IMG/VR virus record: IMGVR_UViG_3300037189_010778
Location: 1-64,000 of that record
DNA from: a virus
DNA: 64,000 nt
Strand: one strand, 5' to 3'
The notes beneath the pieces were generated by a model. The model did no database searches. It was not told where the DNA came from and saw nothing but the letters and a program-made list of their open reading frames with translations. This document shows, piece after piece, positions 18,378-25,947 of the stretch; the first letter of the stretch is position 1; each line of letters opens with the position of its first letter. Both the position numbers and the translations under genes were made by a program.

Positions 18378-18387
18378 TATAAATATT
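18378..18387 (-). promoter_or_regulatory. AATATTTATA element (portal)
   Basis: Coding-strand AATATTTATA, 16 bases before the portal start. A TTTG at 18396-18399 spaced 20 bases from TATATTAT (18368-18375) also roughly fits the host-type promoter, the one place where both patterns coincide. Confidence 0.45.
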
Positions 18388-18404
18388 AAAAAAACCAAAT
18401 AGGT

Positions 18405-19979
18405 TTAATCTAAAAGCCAGCTAAAATTTTCTCTACCTCCTCTTCCATCAGACATAAAATAAGGATTATCCTGACCAGTAGCGAAATAAGCACCTTGGGT
18501 TGGACCTGATTTTCCTACGCCACTTAATGTTGCTCGAGTTAAATCTTGGCTTTGTTGTCTAAATTTAAGTGACGTATCTCTTAGATACATTCCTATTCCA
18601 AATGACATTACTAAATCATCATTATATCCAGATTGTGCTTCTGCTCTACCGTTTCTCCATATGAATACTTTCATTTCATCTAATAAACGTTTAGAACGTA
18701 TGGTTACAGATCTATCACCAACATATTCTCTAAATTTATTTACTACTAAAGGTCTTGTTCGTAAAGACATTGTAAATCCAGCTGTAACATTATCACTATT
18801 TTCATATTTGTTAAAATATGAGTCTACAGTTAATGTATCTGATTTAGGAGAAAAATATAAGTTTTTATAACCTCGCTCTAAAATAGCATCTAATGTAGAC
18901 CAACCAATATTAGAGTTTTCAACTACAAGTAAAGCTTGATTATATTCTGTAGCGGCTCCTACTAGAAAATATCCAAATTCTTTAGGAGGTAATTGACCCT
19001 TATATTCAGCTACTTGAGTATTAGTTGCTATATCTATAACATGAAACGCTGAGAAATCTCGGCCATCACCTCTAGCAACATCTGCTAATACCATATAATC
19101 TCTTTGATAATCGGGTTGTTCCCACACCCAATAATTTTGATCTGCGCCTCTACGTTCTGATGGGTCTTGTATAGTAGTATTAGATATAAATTCTAACCAT
19201 TCATTATAAAAAACAATATCACCAGATGTTGCAAAATCACAATCACATTCTTGAGCAGCTAATCTTGGATCACCTAATAATTCATCTTGTCTTTTTCTCC
19301 AACTTTCATCTCGTTCTGGATGTACATACCATGGTAATTTAATTGGTAAAAAGTCATTTTCAGCGTTTTCTGCTTTAGTCCAAGTTTGATGAAACCAATT
19401 ACCTGTACCATATGGGGTAGATAACACAATAGCTCCACCTCCGGTAGCTAAGGTTTGTTGAGCGGATGCCCATGTATCTTCAATATTTTCAATAAACGCA
19501 GCCTCATCTACTATAAGTAATGATACTGCTTCTGAACGTGCAGCGTCACTATTTGATGATTTTGCTTTAATTTGAGAACCATTTGATAATCTTATTGATA
19601 ACTTATTATTTTCTTCTGTAGGTACTTTTAACCAAGATGGTAAATTATCATACATAAATTTCACCTTAGTTACCATATTGCGAGCTGTTTCTTGTGTTTT
19701 GGATAAACACAAAACATTTTTATCTTTATGGAATAACATTAACCATAAAGAATATCCTGCTGCTAATGTAGATATACCTAACTGTCTAGATTTAAGTACT
19801 ATAGAATATGGATTATCTTTCCATAATGTCAATACTTTACCTTGAAACGGATATAAATTAAATATTACACGACCCCTCTGTGGATGCTGTATATGACAAT
19901 ATTTTTGCATAAAGTGGGCAGGATCAGCTGCACATTTTATATATTCCTCTCTTATAATCTGTTTAATATCTGTACTCAT
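18405..19979 (-). CDS. gp17: Large terminase subunit, gp17-like
   Basis: 524 residues. Walker A variant SRQLGIST at 64-71, Walker B LLIVDEAAFI at 154-163, coupling motif STPYGTGN at 187-194. The RNase-H-like nuclease domain has its first acidic residue in LADVARGDGRDF (D300) and later DDLVMSFGIG. Packages concatemeric DNA through the portal and cuts it. T4 gp17 is 610 residues; this lacks part of its N-terminal extension. An AATATTTATA element ends 3 bases before the start codon. No small terminase gene was recognised in the window. Confidence 0.97.
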   Translation of the reverse strand: MSTDIKQIIREEYIKCAADPAHFMQKYCHIQHPQRGRVIFNLYPFQGKVLTLWKDNPYSIVLKSRQLGISTLAAGYSLWLMLFHKDKNVLCLSKTQETARNMVTKVKFMYDNLPSWLKVPTEENNKLSIRLSNGSQIKAKSSNSDAARSEAVSLLIVDEAAFIENIEDTWASAQQTLATGGGAIVLSTPYGTGNWFHQTWTKAENAENDFLPIKLPWYVHPERDESWRKRQDELLGDPRLAAQECDCDFATSGDIVFYNEWLEFISNTTIQDPSERRGADQNYWVWEQPDYQRDYMVLADVARGDGRDFSAFHVIDIATNTQVAEYKGQLPPKEFGYFLVGAATEYNQALLVVENSNIGWSTLDAILERGYKNLYFSPKSDTLTVDSYFNKYENSDNVTAGFTMSLRTRPLVVNKFREYVGDRSVTIRSKRLLDEMKVFIWRNGRAEAQSGYNDDLVMSFGIGMYLRDTSLKFRQQSQDLTRATLSGVGKSGPTQGAYFATGQDNPYFMSDGRGGRENFSWLLD

Positions 19980-19982
19980 GTG

Positions 19983-19992
19983 TATAAATATT
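19983..19992 (-). promoter_or_regulatory. AATATTTATA element (terminase)
   Basis: Coding strand AATATTTATACAC then ATG: only 3 bases separate the element from the start codon. If it is a -10 box, the mRNA would be leaderless or nearly so. Confidence 0.5.
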
Positions 19993-20007
19993 ATATAAGG
20001 ATATAAA

Positions 20008-20028
20008 AACCCGGCATAAAGCCGGGTT
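20008..20028 (-). terminator. Rho-independent terminator after 265-residue gene
   Basis: Perfect stem AACCCGGC / GCCGGGTT with a 5-base loop, followed by TTTATATCC on the minus strand. Separates the accessory region from the packaging block. Confidence 0.85.
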
Positions 20029-20049
20029 TAACTGAAATGGTTAAAGATA

Positions 20050-20847
20050 TTATTTTAATAAACTTATTAATCTATCTTGTGCTTTTTCTAATTCTTTTTT
20101 AGCTTTAGTTTTTTCTTTAAGTGCGTCTTTTAATTTTTCTTTTTCTTCTCCTTCAGCTTGTTTATATTTTCCTACTATTTCTTTCATTTCTTTTTCTATA
20201 GCAGTTAATTCATCTTCTAACTTTTGAAGTCTAACTGAACTTTTATTTGTTTTTGCTGCTGTTTGAGCTCGTTCATCTTTTTCCTTTTCATTACTTTTTT
20301 CTTTAGATGTTGATGTTTTAGGAGTTGATGCTTTAGGTTCTTTAGGTTCTTTAGGTGTTGATGTTTTAGGTTCTTTAGGTAATTTTTCTCTACCAGCTTC
20401 AAGATATGCTGCAAAATCTCCATCTTCTTTTTCAAGAGCAGCTCGAGTAGCTGGGTTATTCCATGTAGCTGTATCTTTATTTGTTTGTTTAGCTAATACT
20501 TTAATATCTACTTCATTTTCTTTTTCTAAAGCGGATAATAATTGATCTAAGGCATTTTTACCATATTTTTCACCTCTATTTTCTTTATACTTATCTAATG
20601 CTTTTTTAAAGCCTTCTTTATCTTTTACTTTATAAAAAGATGCCATTTCATTAAGTGAAATTTCAGCTACACCAATTGATGTTTGTGTTTTTCTAGCTTG
20701 AGATATAGCGTCTTTAACGGTGTCTAAACCAGTTCGTTCAGTTCTAGCTATACTTGGTGCTTCTGATGGGTCTGTTTTAGAGCCAACCATAGTTAATTCT
20801 GAAATTATCATTTCTTTGATAAGTTGTTTAAGTTGAGATTTTTTCAT
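20050..20847 (-). CDS. Tagged accessory protein with KEP/STPK repeats
   Basis: 265 residues beginning MKKSQLKQLIKEMIISELTM, one of the LxxLIxEEI-type N-terminal leaders seen on several genes here. A helical segment (about 50-150) is followed by a low-complexity stretch of KEP/TPK units (about 155-190) and a charged C-terminal coiled coil (about 200-265). No enzyme motif. ISLNE at about 62-66 offers a further L-x-E site. It lies just upstream of terminase, after the tagged multi-module gene. I infer a packaged or core-associated protein; function unknown. Confidence 0.6.
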   Translation of the reverse strand: MKKSQLKQLIKEMIISELTMVGSKTDPSEAPSIARTERTGLDTVKDAISQARKTQTSIGVAEISLNEMASFYKVKDKEGFKKALDKYKENRGEKYGKNALDQLLSALEKENEVDIKVLAKQTNKDTATWNNPATRAALEKEDGDFAAYLEAGREKLPKEPKTSTPKEPKEPKASTPKTSTSKEKSNEKEKDERAQTAAKTNKSSVRLQKLEDELTAIEKEMKEIVGKYKQAEGEEKEKLKDALKEKTKAKKELEKAQDRLISLLK

Positions 20848-20861
20848 GTTTGTATTTTTAT

Positions 20862-20871
20862 AATAAATATT
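20862..20871 (-). promoter_or_regulatory. AATATTTATT element (265-residue gene)
   Basis: Coding strand AATATTTATTATAAAA, 14 bases before the start at 20847; one-base variant of the common element. Confidence 0.45.
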
Positions 20872-20877
20872 GTATTT

Positions 20878-22152
20878 TTAATCTAAATAATCATCTACTA
20901 ATTTTTTCATAACTCTTGCTACATTTGAATTAACATCATATCTATCTCGAAAATAAGATACGTCTTGATCTATATCATTGTTGTGGCTATATTGTTCCCC
21001 ATCTTCAATTGTAAAATTTCTTACAAAATAATTAAATCCCCAATTGTTTTCCAAATCATCATGGATTTTATTCCACTCTTCTTTAGAATATTTTTTAAAA
21101 TCATCATAATATATGTCATTAGGATCTATTTCATCATAAGAATGAAATAAAGCCCATTCCCATATTTCATAATCCGAATTATATAAATCTGGGTAGTCTA
21201 TGAATTTGGCTAGATAGTTTATTAATTTACCTTCATTTTCATAACTTACATCTAATTTTAATAAAGAAGCAATACCAGGATCATTAACTCGCATTTCATT
21301 TACAGATCGATTAGAATAATTAATTATATATTTTTTAATATCATTTAAATTTAATATAATCATAACCCAAACAAATGTTCCTCCACCTTCACTGTCTGTA
21401 TAAAACTCTAATATTGGAATTTCATATTGTTTAAGTTTAGATATAAAAGATCTTAATCCATTTATGTTAAAATCAGGATTCTCAGATTCAATAGCATCCA
21501 TAATATTTTCATCACTATATCCAGCCATTATTTCAGGTTCATTATATATAGGAATAGTGAACATTAATTCTTTATCTTCATCCAATATATTACCATAATA
21601 TTCAACGTTATTTTTCTTATCAATGTATATTATTTCATCTTCATTTTCTTTTTTAAAAATAAGAGAAGAAGGTTCATTAACTCGCATTTCATTAATATCA
21701 GATTTTTGATCTTTGATCTTTTTTAAAAAATCTTCAACAGCATACTGATAAAGTTTTTGATCGTCCTTTACTTCTTTAAGTGCTTTTATATACTTGGGAT
21801 CATTTATATTTATAATATTTTTATTATTAACTGCGTGCTTTAACATGAGTTCATGACCTAAACGATTAGCATACCAGTTAAAATCTCTTTCATCATCAAT
21901 AAGATCACCTAATGTACCTTTATAACCAATTTGTTTAGCGATATCAAATGCTAAAACATTTGCCATTTCACCATCATAAAATTCACTCCAAAAATCCTCA
22001 GGATCGTCGGGTATTATATAATCATCCCAATATTCATCTAAGATATCTTTATAAAGATTATAATTAGTCCAACGATATTTATTTGGTTCATTAACTCGCA
22101 TTTCTGTTATAGGGATACCAGCCAATTTTTGCATGCGATAAAATTCACTCAT
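20878..22152 (-). CDS. Three-module protein with EMRVNEP cleavage-like junctions
   Basis: 424 residues. The leader MSEFYRMQKLAGIPITE precedes MRVNEP at residue 18. Two further junctions, INE-MRVNEP (M156) and VNE-MRVNDP (M287), divide it into modules of 138, 131 and 138 residues. All three junctions fit the gp21-type (I/L/V)-x-E rule. Module 1 contains LAFDIAKQIGYKGTLGDL and matches the body of the 147-residue protein at 24493, which carries a different leader. Modules 2 and 3 are acidic and aromatic-rich without a recognised fold. I infer a polyprotein packaged in the head and cut into three. AATATTTATA precedes the gene. Confidence 0.75.
   Translation of the reverse strand: MSEFYRMQKLAGIPITEMRVNEPNKYRWTNYNLYKDILDEYWDDYIIPDDPEDFWSEFYDGEMANVLAFDIAKQIGYKGTLGDLIDDERDFNWYANRLGHELMLKHAVNNKNIININDPKYIKALKEVKDDQKLYQYAVEDFLKKIKDQKSDINEMRVNEPSSLIFKKENEDEIIYIDKKNNVEYYGNILDEDKELMFTIPIYNEPEIMAGYSDENIMDAIESENPDFNINGLRSFISKLKQYEIPILEFYTDSEGGGTFVWVMIILNLNDIKKYIINYSNRSVNEMRVNDPGIASLLKLDVSYENEGKLINYLAKFIDYPDLYNSDYEIWEWALFHSYDEIDPNDIYYDDFKKYSKEEWNKIHDDLENNWGFNYFVRNFTIEDGEQYSHNNDIDQDVSYFRDRYDVNSNVARVMKKLVDDYLD
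21277..21303 (-). repeat. Junction repeat VNE-MRVNDP
   Basis: Codes for the third junction of the 424-residue protein; one mismatch from the 20-base consensus GGTTCATTAACTCGCATTTC (plus strand). Confidence 0.8.
21670..21696 (-). repeat. Junction repeat INE-MRVNEP
   Basis: Second junction of the 424-residue protein; carries an exact copy of GGTTCATTAACTCGCATTTC at 21671-21690. Confidence 0.85.
22084..22110 (-). repeat. Junction repeat ITE-MRVNEP
   Basis: First junction of the 424-residue protein, just after RMQKLAGIP; exact 20-base copy at 22085-22104. Confidence 0.85.
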
Positions 22153-22166
22153 GAATGTTAATTTAA

Positions 22167-22176
22167 TATAAATATT
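22167..22176 (-). promoter_or_regulatory. AATATTTATA element (three-module gene)
   Basis: Coding strand AATATTTATATTAAATTAAC, 14 bases before the start at 22152, overlapping the end of the kinase gene. Confidence 0.5.
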
Positions 22177-22699
22177 ATGAAAATAATACTTCTTTAATTG
22201 TTTGAATACGTTCTTTAGTAGTACCTTTAATTTCTACTAAACGTTTAGGTGGATATTCTTTCAACATTTCTTTAATAGTAAAATCAATTTTATCACGATA
22301 ATTACTGTCTATAGTACGTATACCATTATCTTCAATATTTACACCTTCAGGTGAAACATAAAATATAACATCATAATCATTACGTAGATGCATCATCAAA
22401 TTAACAAATTTCTCTTTAACATTCCATTCAATTGAATTAGCACTTAACGTAAATGCGCATACATCATATATAGTTCTATCTGTAATAATATTTTCTTTCA
22501 TTAATTCAACAGAACGTTCAGCAGCAAATACTATTTGTCCTTTTAATGTTGAATCTGTATTTAATGTTATGCCTTGATCTCGTAAATATTTACTACGTTC
22601 AGTAGCAAATTCATAATCTTCAAATTCAGGTAATTCCATTAATGCTTTAACTAAAGTAGTTTTACCACACGATACTGTTCCACAAAAACCTATTTTCAT
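22175..22699 (-). CDS. P-loop kinase / NadR-like ATPase
   Basis: 174 residues. P-loop GTVSCGKTT at 7-15. Conserved elements typical of the AAA_28/NadR-kinase-like group follow: ATERSKYLRDQ and ITDRTIYDVCAF, then DVIFYVSPEG and a GIR-TIDSNYRD lid-like segment. The family phosphorylates nucleosides, nucleotides or nicotinamide riboside; substrate here cannot be told. Forms a two-gene unit with the 81-residue protein upstream under a host-type promoter, consistent with early or middle nucleotide metabolism. Confidence 0.75.
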   Translation of the reverse strand: MKIGFCGTVSCGKTTLVKALMELPEFEDYEFATERSKYLRDQGITLNTDSTLKGQIVFAAERSVELMKENIITDRTIYDVCAFTLSANSIEWNVKEKFVNLMMHLRNDYDVIFYVSPEGVNIEDNGIRTIDSNYRDKIDFTIKEMLKEYPPKRLVEIKGTTKERIQTIKEVLFS

Positions 22700-22710
22700 A
22701 TTATTTTATT

Positions 22711-22956
22711 TTATGCTCTTGTTCCTGATTGTTTACCTGCTGCTGTTTTATGAAATGGTACTCCTTCACCATCTTTTTTAATATTTTCCCACTGTTCTTT
22801 AGTTTTTTTAATACCCCAAACATAATACTCTGCTTTACGTTTATCACCTTGTGGTATTAAGGCAGGACCATCATAGTTATGAGTTACAGCCTTACCTTCA
22901 ATGATAGTGTAATATACAATAGTACCGTCTGCTTGTTTTAAATGTTTTGTCTGCAT
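22711..22956 (-). CDS. Small conserved phage protein, unassigned
   Basis: 81 residues. Contains NYDGPALIPQGDKRKAEYYVWGIKKTKEQW, a WGxxxxxEQW-type motif seen in small phage proteins of unknown role. First gene after a well-formed host-type promoter; kinase gene 12 bases downstream. Confidence 0.65.
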   Translation of the reverse strand: MQTKHLKQADGTIVYYTIIEGKAVTHNYDGPALIPQGDKRKAEYYVWGIKKTKEQWENIKKDGEGVPFHKTAAGKQSGTRA

Positions 22957-22974
22957 ATTCTTTTTATTTTTTAT

Positions 22975-23006
22975 TAAATATACTAAAGAATTTTTAAAAA
23001 ACCAAA
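22975..23006 (-). promoter_or_regulatory. Host-type (Bacteroidetes) promoter for 81-residue gene
   Basis: TTTG at 23003-23006 and TATATTTA at 22975-22982, separated by exactly 20 bases; the ATG at 22956 lies 18 bases further. Fits the Bacteroidetes -33 TTTG / -7 TAnnTTTG pattern with a final A. Confidence 0.7.
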
Positions 23007-23015
23007 TTTTTTAAT

Positions 23016-23066
23016 TTAAAAATTTTCTATAAAATCTGGGTATTCTTCGTTAGGATCTTGATACAT
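23016..23066 (-). CDS. Possible 16-residue peptide MYQDPNEEYPDFIENF
   Basis: An ATG two bases beyond the flavoprotein stop opens a 16-codon frame that ends before the next promoter's -33 region. Acidic, with aromatic residues. Could be a translationally coupled micropeptide or chance; no independent support. Confidence 0.2.
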   Translation of the reverse strand: MYQDPNEEYPDFIENF

Positions 23067-23068
23067 AA

Positions 23069-24352
23069 TTAGTTTTGTAATAAATATTCAGCAACATATA
23101 TTCCGTGTGCTCCTGATACAGTAATTCCACGAGCGCTTAATGCGTCTCCAACAAAATGTACATTTTGATATTTAGTAAGACTTAAATCCTCATAATTTAC
23201 AAGAGGTTCGGGACTTAAATATTTGCACTCGGGTATATATACGCCCCAATCATCACCAAATTCGAATACTTTATTCATATCATTGATGAAATTTTCAATA
23301 TAAGTAAAATATTTACCCATTACTTCTCTTACCGATGTTAAATCATATATTTTTGTTGTGTTGATTAATTCATGTTCTGACGTTTTAGATGGATTTCTTT
23401 TTGGACTGTAATATAAACCAGTACCACTAATTTGTAATTTACTTACTACATCTCTACTCCATTTAAACGGATCTTCAATACCTTTAATTTCCATCAATAT
23501 GCCAAAATTAGTCATATCATTTCTAAATTCCTCACCTTTCTTAGCATGACCATTGTATGTAATATCACCATATGTTTCTTCTACAGCAACATAAGCGGCA
23601 TTATTGTTAGTACAGAATGAACGTAAAGACACGTTATCAAATTTCTGATATAATTTGAAATCATATGATACATCAATTAGTTTCTGAAAATATTTTTGTG
23701 GTGCCTCGTAACGTACTCCAATTTGTACTGATTTTGGTTCAGTTGGTAATTTATATCTGTCTGATAATGATTGGGCAAAATCAATACCTGATTTGCCTAC
23801 TGCAAAAATAAGTTTATCATACGTAAAATTTTTATTATCAGTATGAATTGTATTTTGATAAAATAAAATATTTTTAACTTCTGTATTCCATTCAAATTGT
23901 ACACCTTTATCAACTAAATACTGATACCAATTTTTAGCGATCTCGTGCAAGAAATTGGATCCAATGTGCCATACAGGAAATAAACGTAATCCAAAGTATG
24001 GTTTAATAAAGTCTGGTTCAGTTACAGGATCAGAACAAAATATTTCTTCTGGTTTAGGATGGAAGCGTCTAAAGTTATTAATAACTTGATCCATTAATTC
24101 CATTGCTTTATCCTCACCACAATATTTAGATAACTGACCTCCTATTGCTGTATGGTATGTGAGTTTACCATCACTCCATGCGCCCGCACCGGCAAAACCA
24201 CACATTACTTCTTCAGGTTGTCTTTCATATGGGTCCCTTCCCTTATCAATAATAGTAATCAACTCACCTGGGTAGCCGTTATCTACTAATTTAGTCGCCG
24301 CGTTTATACCGGCCACTCCGCTTCCTACAATTACAATTTTTTTCTTTTTCAT
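23069..24352 (-). CDS. FAD-dependent oxidoreductase, COG2509-like
   Basis: 427 residues. N-terminal dinucleotide-binding GSGVAGINAA (GxGxxG at 10-15) with an acidic residue after strand 2 (IIDKG). Then MCGFAGAGAWSDGKLT, the conserved glycine-rich segment of COG2509 flavoproteins. C-terminal NVHFVGDALSARGITVSGAHGIYVAEYL closes the FAD fold. Length fits the family. Substrate is unknown; family members are cellular FAD-dependent dehydrogenases. Rare in phages. It has its own host-type promoter between a terminator and the start, so it is expressed as a separate unit. Codon and base use are not visibly different from neighbours. Confidence 0.85.
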   Translation of the reverse strand: MKKKKIVIVGSGVAGINAATKLVDNGYPGELITIIDKGRDPYERQPEEVMCGFAGAGAWSDGKLTYHTAIGGQLSKYCGEDKAMELMDQVINNFRRFHPKPEEIFCSDPVTEPDFIKPYFGLRLFPVWHIGSNFLHEIAKNWYQYLVDKGVQFEWNTEVKNILFYQNTIHTDNKNFTYDKLIFAVGKSGIDFAQSLSDRYKLPTEPKSVQIGVRYEAPQKYFQKLIDVSYDFKLYQKFDNVSLRSFCTNNNAAYVAVEETYGDITYNGHAKKGEEFRNDMTNFGILMEIKGIEDPFKWSRDVVSKLQISGTGLYYSPKRNPSKTSEHELINTTKIYDLTSVREVMGKYFTYIENFINDMNKVFEFGDDWGVYIPECKYLSPEPLVNYEDLSLTKYQNVHFVGDALSARGITVSGAHGIYVAEYLLQN

Positions 24353-24357
24353 ATTAT

Positions 24358-24389
24358 TAAATATACTAAATTTTATTTAAAAAGCCAAA
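24358..24389 (-). promoter_or_regulatory. Host-type promoter for flavoprotein gene
   Basis: TTTG at 24386-24389, 20-base spacer, TATATTTA at 24358-24365, ATG 5 bases further. It starts right after the terminator at 24396-24425. Confidence 0.7.
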
Positions 24390-24395
24390 TAAAAA

Positions 24396-24425
24396 GTGGC
24401 GTCTCCTTTTTTTAGGTGACGCCAC
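24396..24425 (-). terminator. Rho-independent terminator after 147-residue gene
   Basis: 8-bp stem GTGGCGTC / GACGCCAC with a 14-base A-rich loop, followed on the minus strand by TTTTTATTT. Insulates the flavoprotein promoter from upstream transcription. The remaining 24426-24492 shows no supportable gene. Confidence 0.85.
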
Positions 24426-24492
24426 AACTGTCATATTTTATTTATTAAAGCAACCGGCTATGAATCGGTCTGTATGTTGTATTATTTTTATT

Positions 24493-24936
24493 TTAAAAAC
24501 CTAATTGCTTACCATATTTTTTTAACATGCTATCATAGTATCTAATTTTTTTATTATAAAAATTCGCATCATCTAAAAGACCCATATCTTGACCATACTG
24601 GAGGTAAAATTGAGCTGCTAAAGCATTGCAATACAAATTAAAAGTTTCATTACTCATTACAAGATTATCAAAATTACCTTTAAAACCAGCTCGTTTAGCA
24701 ATATCAAATGCTAGATCATTTACTAAACTAAAATCATCAAGTTCTAACATAAATTCTTCAGGAGAATTAATCCCATATGCTTCAAATAAATCTTCTAACA
24801 CAGATTCATATCCTTCATAATCTTGCCAATCTGGGGAAAGTGAGTCTATAGCGTTGAATTTTTGATTGTTTTTAGACGCGCTGATAGCTTTATTAATCTC
24901 TTCGCGAATTAATTTTCTAAGTTCAAATTTTTTCAT
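24493..24936 (-). CDS. Tagged accessory protein, LRKLIREEI leader
   Basis: 147 residues. Leader MKKFELRKLIREEINKAI, then a body with DLAFDIAKRAGFKGNFDNL, NLYCNALAAQFYLQYG and a C-terminal MLKKYGKQLGF. The body matches module 1 of the 424-residue protein (LAFDIAKQIGYKGTLGDL), which has the RMQKLAGI/MRVNEP leader instead. Its leader and last residues also match the 91-residue neighbour, and the two share 61 identical bases upstream. Likely packaged protein of unknown function. Confidence 0.65.
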   Translation of the reverse strand: MKKFELRKLIREEINKAISASKNNQKFNAIDSLSPDWQDYEGYESVLEDLFEAYGINSPEEFMLELDDFSLVNDLAFDIAKRAGFKGNFDNLVMSNETFNLYCNALAAQFYLQYGQDMGLLDDANFYNKKIRYYDSMLKKYGKQLGF

Positions 24937-24994
24937 TGTTTAATTTTTGATTGTTTAATATAAATATGTAAAAGAAGAGAAAAATACAATTAAT
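24934..24994 (-). repeat. 61-bp duplicated start region, copy 1
   Basis: Identical over 61 bases to 25274-25334, covering the start codon and upstream region including CATATTTATA. Confidence 0.9.
24959..24968 (-). promoter_or_regulatory. TATTTATA element (147-residue gene)
   Basis: Coding strand CATATTTATATTAAACAATC, 22 bases before the start; within the duplicated leader. Confidence 0.45.
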
Positions 24995-25000
24995 TTTTCA

Positions 25001-25276
25001 TTACTTACCAAACTTTTTTTTACCATACTGTAGTAACATTCGGTGAGCTTTTGAGTAACTATCTTTTGAAGCTTTTCCCATAGCACTACCTTCTATTTTT
25101 TCAGCCACAGTATCAACTAAATCTGAGTATGTTATTTCATCTTTAAGTGATTCCATGTCTGTGACTCCATGGGTCTTTAATATTTTTTCAAGGTCTGAAG
25201 ACGATAATTCTTGATTTTCATTAATTACTTTACGAATTTCTTCTTTAATGAGTTGTCTTAATTCAAATCTTTTCAT
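25001..25276 (-). CDS. Tagged accessory protein, LRQLIKEEI leader
   Basis: 91 residues: leader MKRFELRQLIKEEIRKVINE (ends I-N-E, a possible prohead protease site), then a short helical body ending LLQYGKKKFGK. Paralogue of the 147-residue downstream protein by leader, C-terminus and 61 bp of upstream identity; its middle is shorter. Function unknown. Confidence 0.65.
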   Translation of the reverse strand: MKRFELRQLIKEEIRKVINENQELSSSDLEKILKTHGVTDMESLKDEITYSDLVDTVAEKIEGSAMGKASKDSYSKAHRMLLQYGKKKFGK

Positions 25277-25334
25277 TGTTTAATTTTTGATTGTTTAATA
25301 TAAATATGTAAAAGAAGAGAAAAATACAATTAAT
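25274..25334 (-). repeat. 61-bp duplicated start region, copy 2
   Basis: Identical to 24934-24994; shows that leader and upstream element were duplicated together. Confidence 0.9.
25299..25308 (-). promoter_or_regulatory. TATTTATA element (91-residue gene)
   Basis: Same context as 24959-24968, in the second copy of the duplicated leader. Confidence 0.45.
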
Positions 25335-25336
25335 CT

Positions 25337-25678
25337 TTATATTATCTCTACTCCTAAGTTTTCAAGAGCTGTTTCTAAATCACGAACATAAGAATAATTT
25401 AAACGATCAATTTGTTTAGCATATGGTCCTTTTTCATAAAAAAGAAAATCATATGAATTTTCAAGATTTATACCATACGCTTTAAGGGCAAGTTGTAGCA
25501 AAGATAACCATTCATCTGTTCCTGTTTCTACCGTACCATCATCTATTACTTCTGGGTATTCTTTTTGAATTAGTGCTTTTATTTGTGTAGCTTTATCAGG
25601 TGACTTAACTTGCATTTCATTAATGCCAGCTAATTTTTGCATGCGTTTAAATTCCTCGCTTAATATTTGTTTTTTCAT
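25337..25678 (-). CDS. Tagged protein, RMQKLAGI leader with EMQVKSP
   Basis: 113 residues. Leader MKKQILSEEFKRMQKLAGINE then MQVKSPDK, a diverged form of the MRVNEP junction with I-N-E before M22. The body has WLSLLQLALKAYGI and FYEKGPYAKQIDRL, mostly helical. No known family. AATATTTATA-type element upstream. Confidence 0.65.
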   Translation of the reverse strand: MKKQILSEEFKRMQKLAGINEMQVKSPDKATQIKALIQKEYPEVIDDGTVETGTDEWLSLLQLALKAYGINLENSYDFLFYEKGPYAKQIDRLNYSYVRDLETALENLGVEII

Positions 25679-25691
25679 GCTTGTTTTTTGG

Positions 25692-25701
25692 TATAAATAT
25701 G
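25692..25701 (-). promoter_or_regulatory. TATTTATA element (113-residue gene)
   Basis: Coding strand CATATTTATACCAAAAAAC, 13 bases before the start at 25678. Confidence 0.45.
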
Positions 25702-25947
25702 TTAGTTTTCTAATTCTTGCACATACATTAAGAAATCCTCATATATATTTTTAGTGTTTCCATCGGCTTTATTCATAGTTTCATTGAGCATTGAACTGAT
25801 ATCTCGTTTAGATTCAGTTAGTAAATTACCAAACATGGATAATGTTTGTTCAGCGAGTAAATATTCTTTTTGGTTACCACCATAATCATCAAGATCATTG
25901 AGATAAAGCCTAATATACTCGTTTAACTGTTGTTTTGATAGTTTCAT
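25702..25947 (-). CDS. Small helical protein, unassigned
   Basis: 81 residues from MKLSKQQLNEYIRLYL at 25947, preferred over an ATG at 25965 because it gives the shorter overlap with the upstream gene (38 bases). Contains L-N-E at residues 8-10 and a Y-rich helix; resembles the leader types of its neighbours. No known domain. Confidence 0.5.
   Translation of the reverse strand: MKLSKQQLNEYIRLYLNDLDDYGGNQKEYLLAEQTLSMFGNLLTESKRDISSMLNETMNKADGNTKNIYEDFLMYVQELEN

Noticed and set aside
20217-20435. Minus-strand leucine/lysine-rich frame
   Set aside because: Shifted reading of the KEP/STPK low-complexity part of the 265-residue gene.
24369-24437. 22-codon minus-strand frame MTVVASPKKRRRHF
   Set aside because: It runs straight through a strong terminator hairpin and a promoter, so translation is unlikely.
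24426-24492. Possible structured RNA around the ACCGG...CGGT inverted repeat
   Set aside because: Only a 4-5 bp stem, no tRNA-like or known RNA pattern.
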